From Cadophora sp. MPI-SDFR-AT-0126 (taxonomy: Eukaryota; Ascomycota; Leotiomycetes; Helotiales; Ploettnerulaceae), in the NCBI GenBank assembly GCA_020747065.1, contig JAGMVK010000002.1:310001-374000 (forward strand): 64,000 bases of DNA, in the 5' to 3' direction. The notes below the pieces were generated by a model that saw only the letters and a program-made list of their open reading frames with translations, ran no database searches and was not told the origin of the DNA. Shown here piece after piece: positions 34,880 to 47,900 of this stretch (its first letter is position 1; each line of letters starts with the position of its first letter). The translations under genes and the position numbers were made by a program.

Positions 34880-35680
34880 ACTATAAGATATAATTCTTAT
34901 AGTTAATTAAGTTAATCTAAGATTATTACTATAAGGGGATAAAGCTAAGAGTAATTATATTTAGAGATATATATATATAATAGAGTCTAGGACAGTATTA
35001 GTATATCTAATTTAGATAGCTATAAGTTAGGAACCTTACTTATTTACTTATTTCTAATATGTAATGTACTAGATAATATACTACTACTGCTATTTTACTA
35101 GGACGCTTAGTAATAAAGCTCTTATCCGGAAGAACGGCTTTAAGAAGGTACTTAACTATAATACTAGCTCTAGATTCCGTTTCATCTATCTTCTTATTAA
35201 TCCTTCTTAAAAATATTAGTAGACTTAGCTACCTTAATCTATACCCTAGTTTATTAAGTATATAAATCTCGACTTTCAGAAAGTCTTCTGCAGCGTAGTT
35301 ATTTCCGTATAGCTTCTAAAGGCTTTTCATTGTAATTACTTCCCTGTCTTCGTATTTAATAGTAATAGAAAGTACTATAGTACTAATAAGCTGCAGCCTA
35401 TTTCTAGAGACTTCTTTAAGAGAAAGAAACCTATTAATATAGTTAATTATAAGGAAAAGTATTTCCTTGCGTAAATAAAATTAAGAATAAACTTTAACTA
35501 GCTAGAGAATTAATCGCAAGCGCATTTCCTAATTAAGATATATTTCCCTTTATTTAATAGATATATAATTAGGATTAAAAAGCATCTTATCCTAGGATAG
35601 TTAATTTTATTAGTATAAATAAAAAAGAGAGCGAGAATTAGGAAAAAGATTACATACTTAAAGCTCTCGTATATATTCAA
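34880..35680 (-). pseudogene. B-type (G2/M) cyclin, RIP-destroyed
   Basis: The minus strand decodes into a cyclin box pair. The cyclin-N part reads FNPNYISIK.REIYLN.EM and then RLRLIL.LVKVYS.FYLRKE, where MR.xLVDWLVEVH is expected. It continues LFLIINYINRFLSLKEVSRN, L.LISTIVLSITIKYED and NNYAAEDFLKVEIYIL, then NKLGYRLR.LS. The cyclin-C part reads FLRRINKKIDETESRASIIV, KYLLKAVLPDKSF, PSKIAVVVYYLVHYIL and TYSYLN.IY. The spacing and the FLRRI...D.E.R motif are those of mitotic B-type cyclins, which activate Cdk1. A cyclin is normally a single-copy housekeeping gene, so a RIP-ruined copy implies it had been duplicated. The N-terminal degradation-signal region was not resolved. Confidence 0.78.
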
Positions 35681-36269
35681 AGATCTTATCTTTATACTTA
35701 AAGACTATTTTATTATAGTCTGCAAGGTATTCAATTATTCTTTCCTAATTATGTATATATTAGAAAATTTCACTTATAAGTCATTTAATGTGAAGTACAT
35801 TTCGATTATATAGCTTAGGACTATATATAGCATTATATATATACTATATAATACTTTTGCCTTATAGACGCTTTCCTAGTTTTAACTTCTAAGAGAATCT
35901 AGAATAGTCTCCTCTTCTATTTTGGATTCTATTGTAATAATTTAAGCGGTAAGCTGGAGCTTATTCAGGCCGTATTAAACTAGGGCGCTTAATAAGCGGG
36001 ACTTTCCCGATTATAGAGAAGAAACAACCTAGTTATTATTTAAAGAGTATTTTAAGAAGGGCGGCGTTAAATAAAGTTAAGAATAATTAAGTATTAACTA
36101 AGTACTATGTAATAATACAAGCTGCTTATAGCGCTCTAAATAACTAATATCAGTACTTAAAAGGCTAAGTAAAGTACTTGTAGAACCCAATTGAGCCTCC
36201 TTTAACGAAAGTATAAGGAAACTTATATAACCTAAGTAGAAAAGGCAACTTAGTAATATACACCTAACA

Positions 36270-36770
36270 GCTTGCGCTTACAGCTTACGCTTATATACGC
36301 TACTTAAAATCTTTATATAGCCTTTTCAATTCTTAGATTTTTCTATCATTCTGCTTCATTACTTCTTTCTACTTAATATTATTAGTTACTTTAAGATAGA
36401 TATACTAAGTCCTAAAATTATCAGTAACTTTATTAAGATTTAATTTATTTCTTAATTCCCCTATAAGTAGTATAATTCTTACTACTATCTAAGAATATTA
36501 TAATATATTACTTCTAAAATATTCTGCTACTATTACACTCTTCTGCAACTCGTATTATAGTGTTTGATTAGCATCCCTAAGTTGATTCTGTTTTTACTTA
36601 GACTCTTACTATAGTTTAGATTTAGCTGTAGCTTAATCCTTTCACTATTTTAGCTCTTATTTAAGGTTTTCATTCTCTTCTTGTAATTTATTAATCTTCG
36701 TACTAAAGCTTACCTATAGAAGCTTTAAAAAATTTATTAGTTGAAGTCAGAAAACTTAAAATATTATACA
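36270..36770 (-). pseudogene. Coiled-coil protein fragment, RIP-damaged
   Basis: The minus strand reads STKINKL.EENENLK.ELK.. and SK...NQLRDAN.TL.YEL.KS, then VMK.NDRKI.ELKRLYKDFK. This gives a heptad-like Lys/Glu/Gln pattern with stops at expected Gln codons. It is a coiled coil without a recognisable family. It lies upstream of the cyclin on the same strand and could be its own gene. The stretch 35.7-36.27 kb between them is AT-rich and unassigned. Confidence 0.4.
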
Positions 36771-37383
36771 TATCTTTATTAATATAAGAGTTTTCTGTAT
36801 ATACTCCGCTAATCTTGTTTAGGTTATAGTTACTACTAGTACAGTCTTAAATACTAAGTTAATTCCTTTATATAATTTTTTATAAGTGCTAATAGAGTAG
36901 TTACTTATATTTTTTAAGAAAAGATACTTCTTTTATAGTAATACCTTTTATATATAAAGATTATTAGTACCAGTTATAAGACAAACCTATGATAGTTCGA
37001 TTAAGATTCCCACTTTCTTCTCTAAGGTATTATTTAGTAGAGCTAAAGAAGCTATATAAAAGAAAGACTTATAAATATATTTTGATAATTCTTCCCGGTA
37101 CTTACTCCTCTATTTACCGCGTTCCAAGTTACTTAATCTAATTAGAGTTATTTATTAAGATATAATACAAGGAATAAAGAACTGGAAGTAATAGTCACAC
37201 TAAACTTCTTATTTCTTATTAAAATAAGAACTTCTGTATTTTAGTAAATAGGATATATATTAGCGAAAATTAAAAAACTAAGTACTAAGATGATAGGACC
37301 TAATTCAGTATAGGGATAGAATAAGCGATAAATCAGAGATAATAAAGACAGAAGATAATAGCTAATTCTTTGCTATTAGTTTC

Positions 37384-37505
37384 TGCTCCCGGTTTCTACC
37401 CTATGTCTCTGCCCCATATCTCTGCCTCATATCTCTGTACCTTGTCTTTGCCCCATATCTTTGCCCCTTACCTCTACCCCTAGCCTTTACCTATCGTTAC
37501 CCCTT
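37384..37505. repeat. Minisatellite, CTCTGCCCCATAT type, site 2
   Basis: About eight imperfect copies of a 12-13-bp unit (TATCTCTGCCCCA variants), in the same orientation as the site near 33.06 kb. It lies upstream of the minus-strand coiled-coil/cyclin/PAQR block. Flanking bases on the right are also shared with the 33-kb site. Confidence 0.75.
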
Positions 37506-37990
37506 ATTCTCGCGTAGATTTACTTATGTAAGATATAAACCCTTTAGAGCTTAATACCGCTTATAGTAGTAATTGGAAAATGAAGTTGATTTATTAGAAT
37601 ATTAGTATAGATTCTTTGAACTATTAGTGCGTAGACTAAATTAACAAAGATTAATTTATTTAACTACTATATATTATACTGAATTCTGCTTAAATGCTGC
37701 ACTAAACTAATACTAAATTCTAGATTCTACTAATACTATTCTTAGTTATAACTCGCGCTCCCTTCTATTCTATTATACTAAATCTTTATTATACTCTTAT
37801 TCTATATTATAAAAAAACTACTACTTAATAAAAATTTCATGAGATTTAGGAATTATATGTATCAGAAAACCCTATAGAAAAGTTCGCAGTAGATATATAT
37901 AGTATAAAGCTCGAAGAATAAAGGTAAGTAAAACTAATAGCCTATATATAATTTTGATTATATAGTATAATAAGATAAAACTAAAATGCG
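37506..37990. other. AT-rich RIP sequence, nothing recognised
   Basis: No domain or repeat seen. Confidence 0.3.
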
Positions 37991-37994
37991 TGAA

Positions 37995-38820
37995 ATACAC
38001 TATGCGTAATGTCCCTTACTTCTTTAGTGAGAATCTATAGCGTACTACCTCATTCCAAACGGATCTTTAAGATAACTCTACTAGAACCTACGACCTAATT
38101 ATAAATAATCCTATATAGTATTTAGACTAGAACATATGTAAAAAAGGGGCCGTAGTCTCGGATTTCTCGTTTCCTCCCTTATACGTGGAATTTTAGTTAA
38201 ATCTGTACTAGAGTATACAGAACTTATTATTCTTAAATATTAGGCTTCTTCTAGCTTTATAATTAAATTCCGCATTTATAGCTATAAATATAGAGGATTC
38301 TTTATAAAGCTAAACTAAGATCATACTATTAGTCTTTTATTTAAGTTTACACGACTTAGTAATACTCTTAGGGGATTTTTCATTGAAACCTAAGGACCCA
38401 GAAATATCTATAGAAAGCTTATGCCAACTTCCTAAGGACTTACTAATAACTATAATATACTCTATATAAGAGGATTTTCTACTCTTTTTACTTAGTCTAG
38501 TAGTCGCTATAAAGGAATTATTATTATTAGAACCGAATTTTAAGTATATTGGAATCCTATGATCTTTTATAATTACTTCACTGAATTAAAAAGGACTAAT
38601 CTTGAAAGTAATAGTAAGTAAGATATTGAGTGAACTTCTCTACATAATGTAATACCCTATATAAGTACTTCTAGTAAGTACATAGAAAAAATTACTACTA
38701 GTATAAAATACTATACATTTTAAGGGGTCTTGGGATATATTTATTCGGTTTAGCGATTATAGAACTTAATGAAAAGTGAAGTCATAGGGCCAGAAGGCGA
38801 TAGAAAGATTACTTTTATTA
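37995..38820 (-). pseudogene. RIP-damaged minus-strand frame, family not recognised
   Basis: A minus-strand frame of about 275 codons has unusually few stops: FWPYDFTFH.VL.SLNRINI, FKISPF.FSEVIIKDHRIPI, then LKFGSNNNNSFIATTRLSKK. It also contains SWHKLSIDISGSLGFNEK and FNYKARRSLIFKNNKFCIL. It ends near VRYRFSLKK. I do not recognise the family. The remaining 540 bases to the gypsy LTR are AT-rich and unassigned. Confidence 0.4.
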
Positions 38821-39360
38821 TTTTAATTAAGGAATAATATAGGAAACTAGTTAATTAATTACTTGACCTTACTAGTGACTTTAAGCTAAGCCCTTATATT
38901 CTAGTAGGTAATAATAATTGGATTTATATTAGATAATTATTCCTAAATACTCTCTTAGTAGTAGTATCTTTAACTTATTTTTAAGAGCTCTTAATCATAA
39001 GTTAGTTATAAAGCGGACTTAGCGACTCCCTTGTTTGAACTACTAGCTATTATATAATAAGGTTAATTAGAAAATCCGTTATAGAAGTAGATAATAATTT
39101 AACTTTTAGTAGTATATTTTTATTTGAATTAATTGAAGTTAAGGAACCTCTACTAATTCTTAAGAGATTTCTTATAATACAGGAACGGAAGTTACTAATC
39201 TCTCAGAAATAATTAACTCCTTATTTTAGATCTCTGAAATTTAGTTACTTATAATAAGATCCGTAAGCTCTTGATTTCCTAGACGGACCCGGCTCCGTTA
39301 TATAATAGTATTGGTTATCGAAGCATATAGTTCTTCAGGTATTTTTACCTAAGAAACTAC

Positions 39361-39546
39361 TGTGAAGGAGTAGAGCAGTGCCGTCAAGTGCATAGTAAAT
39401 AGGGGAATAACTTATATATAGACTAATTAGGTAATAGAAGTAAGAGGAAGAAGGTAATAATTACTAGTCTAGTAGCGCTAACCTATCTATCTATAGCTAG
39501 AACAGAAAAATAAAAACCCTTATAGTAAGCCTTTAACCCTACTATA
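39361..39546 (-). repeat. 3' LTR (left) of the gypsy element
   Basis: It starts TGTGAAGGAGTAGAG and ends CCCTACTATA on the plus strand. It aligns without gaps to 51049-51234; differences are C/T or G/A, including at the terminal TG and CA. Confidence 0.88.
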
Positions 39547-42500
39547 TACGTCCTCTCTTAGTTTAGTAGTTATCCCTTAACTGTAATAATCCTATATATA
39601 GTATAAAGAAGTTAAGAAAAGAAGAGCTAGTCTTATATCCTAAGCCCTAGGTTACTAAATTATACGCCTCTTATTCTATCTTTATATACTTCCTCCGTAA
39701 ATAGTAAACCCTTCTTTAATACTTCTTAAAGTACTTCCTTACTTAGCTTATCTATATCCGTCTCTACTTTAAGTATAAGTAGTCTTAATATATCTGCCCT
39801 TTCTTTAAGAAAGTAATAGGATTTCTTTCTAAATACTTCCTTTTTAATCTTATATACTATCTTAAATACCTCTAATCTTACTTTTAATACCTTTCTTCTC
39901 TAATCCTTAATATACTTATATATTATCTTTTAATTACTCCTAAGTACGATATCCTTTTATACTATTACCGCTAGTAAACTTTATTTATAATAAGTAACTT
40001 AAGTATTAGATAAGGCCTTTAAGCTAAATACCTCTACTATAGTAATAAACTTAAAGGGAATTACATTATACTAATTAAGTAACTCAAATAGTATAGCTTA
40101 TAAAGTAATAAAATTCTTATAAGTATTAGCTAGATCTCACTACGAATTACCTTTTACTACTTTAAGAGATTCCTTATTATCTTATATAGTAATAAACTAG
40201 AGTAAAAGCGTTTATTAGATAATTATAATAGGACCGGAAGACTTATACGAGATCTTAGGTAAAGTAATACGTATATCTCTTTTACTATATAATATTCTAA
40301 CTTAATCTATTCCTAGTACTTTAGTATCTTCTTATATAAAAATCTAGTTTATAATCTAGTATATATAGTAATTAGTATCTTATTCCTTAGCTTTAACTTA
40401 CTCTTACTATTTACTTAACTTATATTATATTCCCTTATAGATAAAGGTATAATTAGCCTTATTTTCCTAATTTAGTGAAATACTTTTTTAAATTATTATA
40501 GTTCCGTAATTAGTTACTAGAATCTGCGAAATATTGATATTAATATAATAGAAGTAAGTACTATCTCCTGGAATAGTATACTTAGCGTAGTAAAAGTAGC
40601 TAACTAGTTTCTATACTTTATTAGGGCGAAGGGCGATATAGAGTATATAATATATAAGGTCCTGATATATAAGCTACTAAGTAATTAAAAAGAATATATT
40701 ACATAGCTATTTAATATTTTTTTTACTATTAATTTCCCAAAGATAGTATTAGTATATATTAGTTTTCTTTAAGATCTTATTACCTAGTAGCAAGTTAAAC
40801 TACTATTTAAAAAGATTATGAATAATTTACTTATTTTACTCTTATTACAGTAATATTAATAAGTCCTAGGAGTTTAGGATTAGTTTTTAATTAAACTTAA
40901 AGATAAGTACCCCTCTTTATTACTAGAACTTATATAGCTTAAGTCTATTTAAAGGCTTAAGTAATTAATTAGCTAACTAAAACTAATTATATATCTTTAG
41001 ATTTATCTTTAGTTTCTTTATTTCTAATCTCTGGTTATATACCTCTTATAAGCGCTTAATAGTAAGTTCCTTTAGTAATCTTTTTATATAAAGTCCTATA
41101 TAATTAGTTATTAAGCGTAGGTATTAGTAATATACTTATTAATATCTTAGTATTTGCCCTAGAAGCTATATATTTATTATAAGAGGTAGTATTTTCTTTT
41201 CCTTAATAATTAACCTCTAATTATTTAAGATATTCTTAGAGTATTTGCACTTCTATCTATTATCCTTAGTATTACTTATTTCTTTCTTTTTATAACTTTT
41301 TATTTTTTTTCTTACTTCCTTTATCTTCTTCTTATTAATTTCAACTTTCTTACTTAAAGTAATACTAAATTCTTCTATAATTACTACTCTTACTAATTAA
41401 TTAAACTTTTAAAGTAGATTAGTAATAGTAGTAGTAGTCTTACTACTAATTTTCCCTATTAAGCAAGCTAAATACTCTAGCTTACTTTTCCCTTATAATA
41501 AAGTTACTTTACTAACTTTAGTACTTATACTTAGTAAACTTAGTAATCCTATAAATTATCCTTCTTTTATAAAGCTACTTACCTTAAGGTATATCCCTAT
41601 CCTTTTCTATATACTTTCCGATATTTCTTCTAAGGAAGTACTATTAATTTTTTCTTATACTACCTTTATTAGATCCCCTATAATAACCTCTCTTATATTT
41701 AATATATCTTATTTACTTAGTCTTATAACCCTCTTTTATACTTTAATATTTACTTATACTCTAGCCTCCTCTAAGGATATCTTTCCTAAAGCTTTACTAT
41801 AATTCACTATAAATTCAGCTAACCTAGTTATTAGCTAATCTTACATAACTTAATTAAGTTAATTCCTTGTAGTCCTAGTATATACTTCTTAGAGATAATT
41901 CCTCTTCTTAGTATTTATAGTAATAATAAGGTAAACCTTAGCTTAATTGAACTTAAACTTCGCCTTACTTATATACGCTTTAAAAGCTCTTAATCTTTTT
42001 ATATAATTATAGACTTATTTAATTAAATCACTGATCTTATTATAATACTTTATTATTTATTTAAGTACTTAAGATTAAGTAGTATATTAATTTTCCGCTA
42101 ATATATTCCTTAAATATGAAATTATATCCTTAATACTAGTGAAGTTCAGTAGTATAATTACTACTAGCGCGTCTACTCTAGTTATACTTATATCTTTATT
42201 TATATTCATTAGTAGGATTTTTACTTATATATATACTTTAAAAAGTTTATTATTAAAAAAAAGTTAATTCTTTAAAAGGAAATTATATAAGCTATTAAAT
42301 TATTAAAGGGAGCTAATCTTACTTAAGAATTATTTATTTTATTTCTTATTATAAGTAAATAAATTAATAGAATTAAAGTAAACTTCCTCTTTTTTTATAT
42401 CTCTTAACTTATAACTTTCTACTAATTCACTTTTCTTTTTACCTTTTTCTTACTATTTCTCTTAAATTTACCTTTTTCCCTAGTACTTTTCTTAATATAA

Positions 42501-42650
42501 GAAACTATCTTTACTCTTATTTTCTTCTAATTTTCTTTTAACTTTTATAATAATTTTTCTCTTATATTAAATTATCTTTTATTAAACTTTTTACTTTATA
42601 CTCTTTACTTACTTCTAGTACTTATTCTTTACTATAGCACTAGTCTAGCT
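39547..42650 (-). other. Gypsy 3' extra region, part 1: minus-strand frame of unknown product
   Basis: Between about 42060 and 41130 the minus strand reads as one RIP-damaged frame of about 300 codons with stops mainly at Gln positions. It includes YNYIKRLRAFKAYISKAKFK, EFIVNYSKALGKISLEEARV and a Lys-rich helical end VEINKKKIKEVRKKIKS. It is predicted helical with no known domain. The rest, to 39547, is AT-rich and unassigned. Confidence 0.35.
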
Positions 42651-42699
42651 ACTAAAGCTTATTACTATAGCTTATATTAAATACTACTCTCTCTTTAAC

Positions 42700-44260
42700 T
42701 CTAATTTAGGAATAATATATATTTAAAATATTATATTTAATTTCTATAGTAACTACGCTATTTATCTATTTAAGTATATCTTTAGTACTTTAATTATAGT
42801 TATTAATAAAAGTATCCTAATTAAGATAGAAGTCGCGGATAAAATATGTATTAATTTCCTTCCTTATCTTTAGATTTATAAGGAATATATCTTTACTAAT
42901 TACCTTTTCCTTAACCCTAATAGCCTCTACCTTAAATTTAGTAATAAAGACCTAGCTAATAATACTAAAACTAAGTATAACTCCTTTACTTTAGACTTTA
43001 TTACTCTTAAAGACTATAATAACTATAAGAAGTAGCTTTCTAGACTACTCTTTATAAGTAGTAACTCTATAACTATTACTAATAAGAACTTTCTTCAATA
43101 CTATACTAAATCTTATACTACCTCTACTACTACTCTAGTAATTCCTAGTCCTTTAATTACTCCTACTAAAGCTATTACTTCCCTTAAGACTCTTAAGAAG
43201 AATAGATTTAAAGCTATTTTCGTACTTAAGCTATTTATTATTATATTTAAGAGTAAACTTAAGGCTACTTCTAAGTATAAGAGTTAAGTTTTTAGTAAAG
43301 ATAAGGGTAAGGGAAAGGTAAAGTTTAATAAATATATCTTAAATACTAATAATAATAAATTCCCTTATAATACTTTAAATAACTATAATAGCTTCTTAAT
43401 TAATAATCTTATATCCTTCTTTAATAAAAATAATAAATCTAATAATAAATATAGTAAGTTAATATATAAAAAAAAGAAAAGTACTATTACTTAACCTTAT
43501 AAGAAAACCTCTATTACTAGTTTATATTCTACTTCTAAAGTAAAGGATTCTACTACTAAGACTTTTACTAAAACTCTTAAGTCTAAAATAAAGACTAATC
43601 CCTTTACTCTTCTATATACTACCTAAGCTAAAACTAAAATTTAAGATAAAGACCTTGCTTAAGCCTTTACTAACTCTACTACTAAAGCCTTAAATTCCCC
43701 AATTACTAGTTTAACTACTAATATTACTAACTAAAAGTTACTTCCTTTAGAGATCTAAAAGTTTATTACTACTTATAGCTAGAAGTATATCTATAATAGT
43801 TTAATATAGTACTTAGTCTTAAGAGACCCTGATAGTTTTTCTAAGTAATACTCTTTATATTAAACCCTCTAATATATTCGCTATATTAAGAAGACTTATT
43901 CTAATATTAAATCTAGTAATAATAATAATATTATAAAGAAATCTCTTTACTTTTACTTAGAGTATATAAAGGAGACTCTTTAAAAGACTTAGGATTTTTA
44001 CGTAGAGGCTATTAAAGCTATTCTTATAGAATATACTACTAGAGAATCTAATAATAATACTAGTGCTATAAACGCTAAGTACTTAATTACTAGTAAAAAA
44101 GATCCCTTAGCTTATCTCTTTTATAGTTCTAAGATTCCTATTACTTAAAGCTATAAAGTAGTAGCTTTTACAAATAATAATAGTTAGTTTAATAAGTACT
44201 TTAATAGTAATTAGTATTCTTATATTTATTCTCTAGCGCAAGATATAATATTTAATATAA
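42700..44260 (+). other. Gypsy 3' extra region, part 2: possible plus-strand Ser/Thr-rich frame
   Basis: From about 42960 to 43860 the plus strand (antisense to pol) has only about ten stops in 300 codons, far fewer than expected in such AT-rich DNA. They are all TAA/TAG. The text is Ser/Thr/Asp/Lys-rich and low in hydrophobic residues (for example TTSTTTLVIPSPLITPTKA and SKVKDSTTKTFTKTL). It could be an antisense accessory gene of the element or a by-product of biased composition. The opposite strand is less open here. Confidence 0.3.
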
Positions 44261-44299
44261 TCTTGATTTTTAGTTTTAGATAATTAATAGAACTTAGTA

Positions 44300-47200
44300 T
44301 AAAGTATATATAATTAGTATAATTAAGCTAAATAAAATGAAATATATATAAATAAAACCTAAATAACTCTTATAGTGAAATAACTAATTACTTCTTATAA
44401 CTTCCTCTATACTTACGACTTAATTACTAAGCTTTCCCCCCCTTTTATTTCTAATTTACTTAGCTCTTTAAGTTTCTATTTTACTTACTAAGTAAGTGAA
44501 ATACCCTTAGTACCTTTATTACTTAACTTAATTCTTTCATAGAATTATAACTGCGAATCTCTTATTATCTAGTATTACTATTCTTTTTCTTTTTTTTTCT
44601 AAATTAATTACCTCTTATAAAAGCTTTCTTTAAGTAATTAAAACTAAAGTCAGAAGTTCTTCTTCTTCCTTCTCTTTATTTAAGCTTAGTTCATTTCCGA
44701 GCTTAATTTCCTTAGTAAGCTTTATACTTTCTAAGAGTATACTTTTACTTAGTTCTAGCTTAGAATTAATAAGCTCCTAAATAAAGTCTTTCTTTTAAAA
44801 TACCTTTAACTAGCTTCCTGAAAATATATCTTATAACTAAGTCCTAGATAATTTAGTAAAGAAAAATATTCCCTTCTTTAAAAGTGCTTTATTTACTTTA
44901 TATAGTTCGAGCTATTTATAATTAAGTTTAACTTTAGATAATATATTTACTTCCTACTTTATATTATATAATAATATAATATTACTTATAATAATTTCAG
45001 AGGAATAAATCCTTTTACTTATATTAAACTTATCTTTTTATATAACTTATACCCTTTTCTATTTAATAATAGCTTTCTTAAGATCCTTATCTTGGATTTA
45101 AATTTATTAGGTTTATAATAATAGTAAGTCTAATTCTAATTTAATATTCTCCTAATTTATAATTCTTTAAGTTAAGATAGTAAGCTCTATTAGTAGAACA
45201 GCCTTTGACTTATATTATATCTAGAAGAGTATTCTACTAGTTATAATCTTAATAGTATAGTAATTAACTAATAGAACTATATATAGATTCTTTACTTAGT
45301 TACTTAGTTTCTTTTTTATTATTTTAGTAAGTCTATTAATTATAAGTTTATAGCCTCTCTTAACTATACTATTAGTAAGTATATAATAAGCTAAGATTAT
45401 AATTCTTTTAATCTTATACTTTTTAGTAAAGCGCTTAACTTATCTCTTATTCTTAGGCCCCTTATTTATAATAAGCTTTCTAAAAATCCTATATCTATAA
45501 ATAATATCCTCTTAAATAAAATCTACTATTACTATAAAAATTATATTAGTTAAAGCCTTAGCTTTAACTTATCCTAAAAGATTATCTCTAGCTATAACTA
45601 AGTACTACTTCCTATATCTTATAAGTAAGTAAATAATATCTATTCCAACCTTAGCTTATAAAATACTTATTTAGGTAAAGTAAAAAGTCTCTTCTAATCT
45701 CATAGAATCTCTAAATTAATAAGCTTTATATATAGCTATATATTCCTTTATATCTAAGTAAAAGGTATCTTAGAAGTATCTTTTAGTAACTTTTTAGTAA
45801 GTACTTTTTCTTTCTTTATAACTTAATTCCTTATATAGTAACTAAAGGATAATTTACCTCTTATTCTAATTATTTAAGACCTATCGGATTAGGAGCTCCT
45901 TATTAGCCCTATAGTAGAGTACCCTTAAGCGTACTATATAATTTAATACCTACTACTTAAACATTTTAAAATTAATTAGATTTACCTTATTAGGCCTCTT
46001 TAGTATTAATAGAAACTTCGCGATTAATCTGGAATTTAGACTCTAGTATCTTTTTAGTTATAAAGATACTTTATTTAACTAGTACTTTATTTAAATCTAG
46101 CTAAACTAAGTATTAATAAAGTTATTAATATCTTCCTTCTACGCTTTAATATCTAATTCCTCTTAATTTATAAGGTATCTTAAAAGCTTATTTATTATAG
46201 TATACTTAATCCCGGATATATAGTATACTTTAAAATCGAATAACCTTATCTAAGTAATCTATTTAATAACTAAAACTCTAAGGAGATCCAAAGTACTTTA
46301 GTTTAATTAAGCTACTAAGACTATAGTATCTATTTCTAAAATAAAATACTATTTAATTAGAGCTCTTCGAACTTTCTTTAAGGCTTTTAGGACTCTATAA
46401 TACTTCTTCTTAGTAGTATTATAATTCCTTTCTGCTACTAACTATACTCCGCTATTATACTTAATAAGATAATTCTTTTTCTTTTAGTCTAGTTATATAA
46501 GAACTATACCTTACTTCTAAAGACTTATATCTATAGCTAGTACTACTTCTCTAGTACTTTTAGAAATATCTAATTATACTAAAGCTAAGATAGTTATTAA
46601 TACTAGTTTTAGTTTATTTATTACTTAAACTTTCTAATTATGGAAATTAAACTCTACTTCTTTCTTTAATAAAAGATAAAGCAGTTCTACTTTTTAAGTA
46701 TAATCCTTAATCTAAATTTAGTAGTACTTATAAACTCTTAAAAAAGCCCGGACTTTAGTTGAATTCTTATACTCTTTTTAATCCAGAATCTTAACTACTT
46801 TCTTATTATCTAGGGATCTCTTTTTTATAATATATATAAACTCTACTAGCTTTAGTCTTATAATCCTAAACTAAGACTTTAGTCTAATTATAGTTCCTAC
46901 TTTTTTTATATCTAAGAGTACTAAATCTAGATTAATAAAATATTTAAGTATAAATCTCTATATCTTTAGTACTAATTCCTTATTATTATAAATAAAATAT
47001 AATTCTAGTATAAGTATATTATTAATAAAGATTTATACCTACACTAATTTATAATTCTTTAGAATTATCTTTCTTACTTAATAGAATTAAGTTACTTAGT
47101 TAATTACTCCCTAAATAAGCGTAGTATATTAAAGAAGCCTAAGAGGAGTTTAGAAGGCTATTAAGTCTTAGCTATTAGAGTATAAAGTTACTTAATTATA

Positions 47201-47900
47201 GCTAGAAAAGAAGTTAATTAAGGAAGTAATTATATAGCTAGTAAAGTCTTTGGATATCTTCTTTATATTAGGAGGTAGATTTATATCCCTTATTATTACT
47301 ATATTATACTTTATAGCTATATTAACTATATAATAAGCTTTACTCTTCTTCTTAATTAAAAACTATTAATTTCTATAAAGCTTATACTTATATTCTAATA
47401 TCCTAGCTTTTAATTTCTTATTAAGTATATCTTTAATATACTTATATAAATATTTTAGGACTAGAAATCCTAGTAATTGCTATACTTAGTAAAGTATTAT
47501 ACAAATCTCTTATAAAGAGTAAATATTCTTATAGATTTTTCTATATTTTAAGAAATTAAAAGTAATTATAGCCTTATACTAATATAATATCTTAGTTAGA
47601 AGCTCTTTCTCCTAAAGCTATAACTCTTCCTTAAAAATTATTTCTTTTAACCTTTCTAGTATTAATTTCTATTCTCTAAGTAGCTCTAAGAACTTAGGAA
47701 TAATCTACTTATTAAACTTGTATAGTAGCTTAAGAGAACCCCACTATCTTTCTTATATTAGTCTTATTTACTTTTAATCTAGTTTCCTTTTAGGCTTTAA
47801 TCTATTAGAAATATCCTCTTAAATAAGTATAACTTTATTTACTTTTCTCTTATATACTTCTTAAATATTAATAATAGGAAAAAGCTACTTTACTTAAATT
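44300..47900 (-). pseudogene. Gypsy Pol (RT, RNase H, integrase), RIP-destroyed
   Basis: On the minus strand the RT/RNase H junction reads ILD.KEYKNSTKVRAFLRV, KDYT.KVELLYLLLKKEVEF and EVVLAIDISL..GIVL. This matches the connection and RNase H start of fungal gypsy elements; the D of LAxDAS is kept. Integrase shows SYKERKSTY.KVTKRYF.D, YIAIYKAY.FRD and the first Asp in KVGIDIIYL. RDNLLG.VKAKAL, then the second Asp position in GKLIINKGP, and finally the Glu-bearing NSIVKRGYKLIINRL follow. RT proper lies near 47.35-46.9 kb and is more eroded. The C-terminus is not resolved and is assumed near 44.3 kb. Confidence 0.8.
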
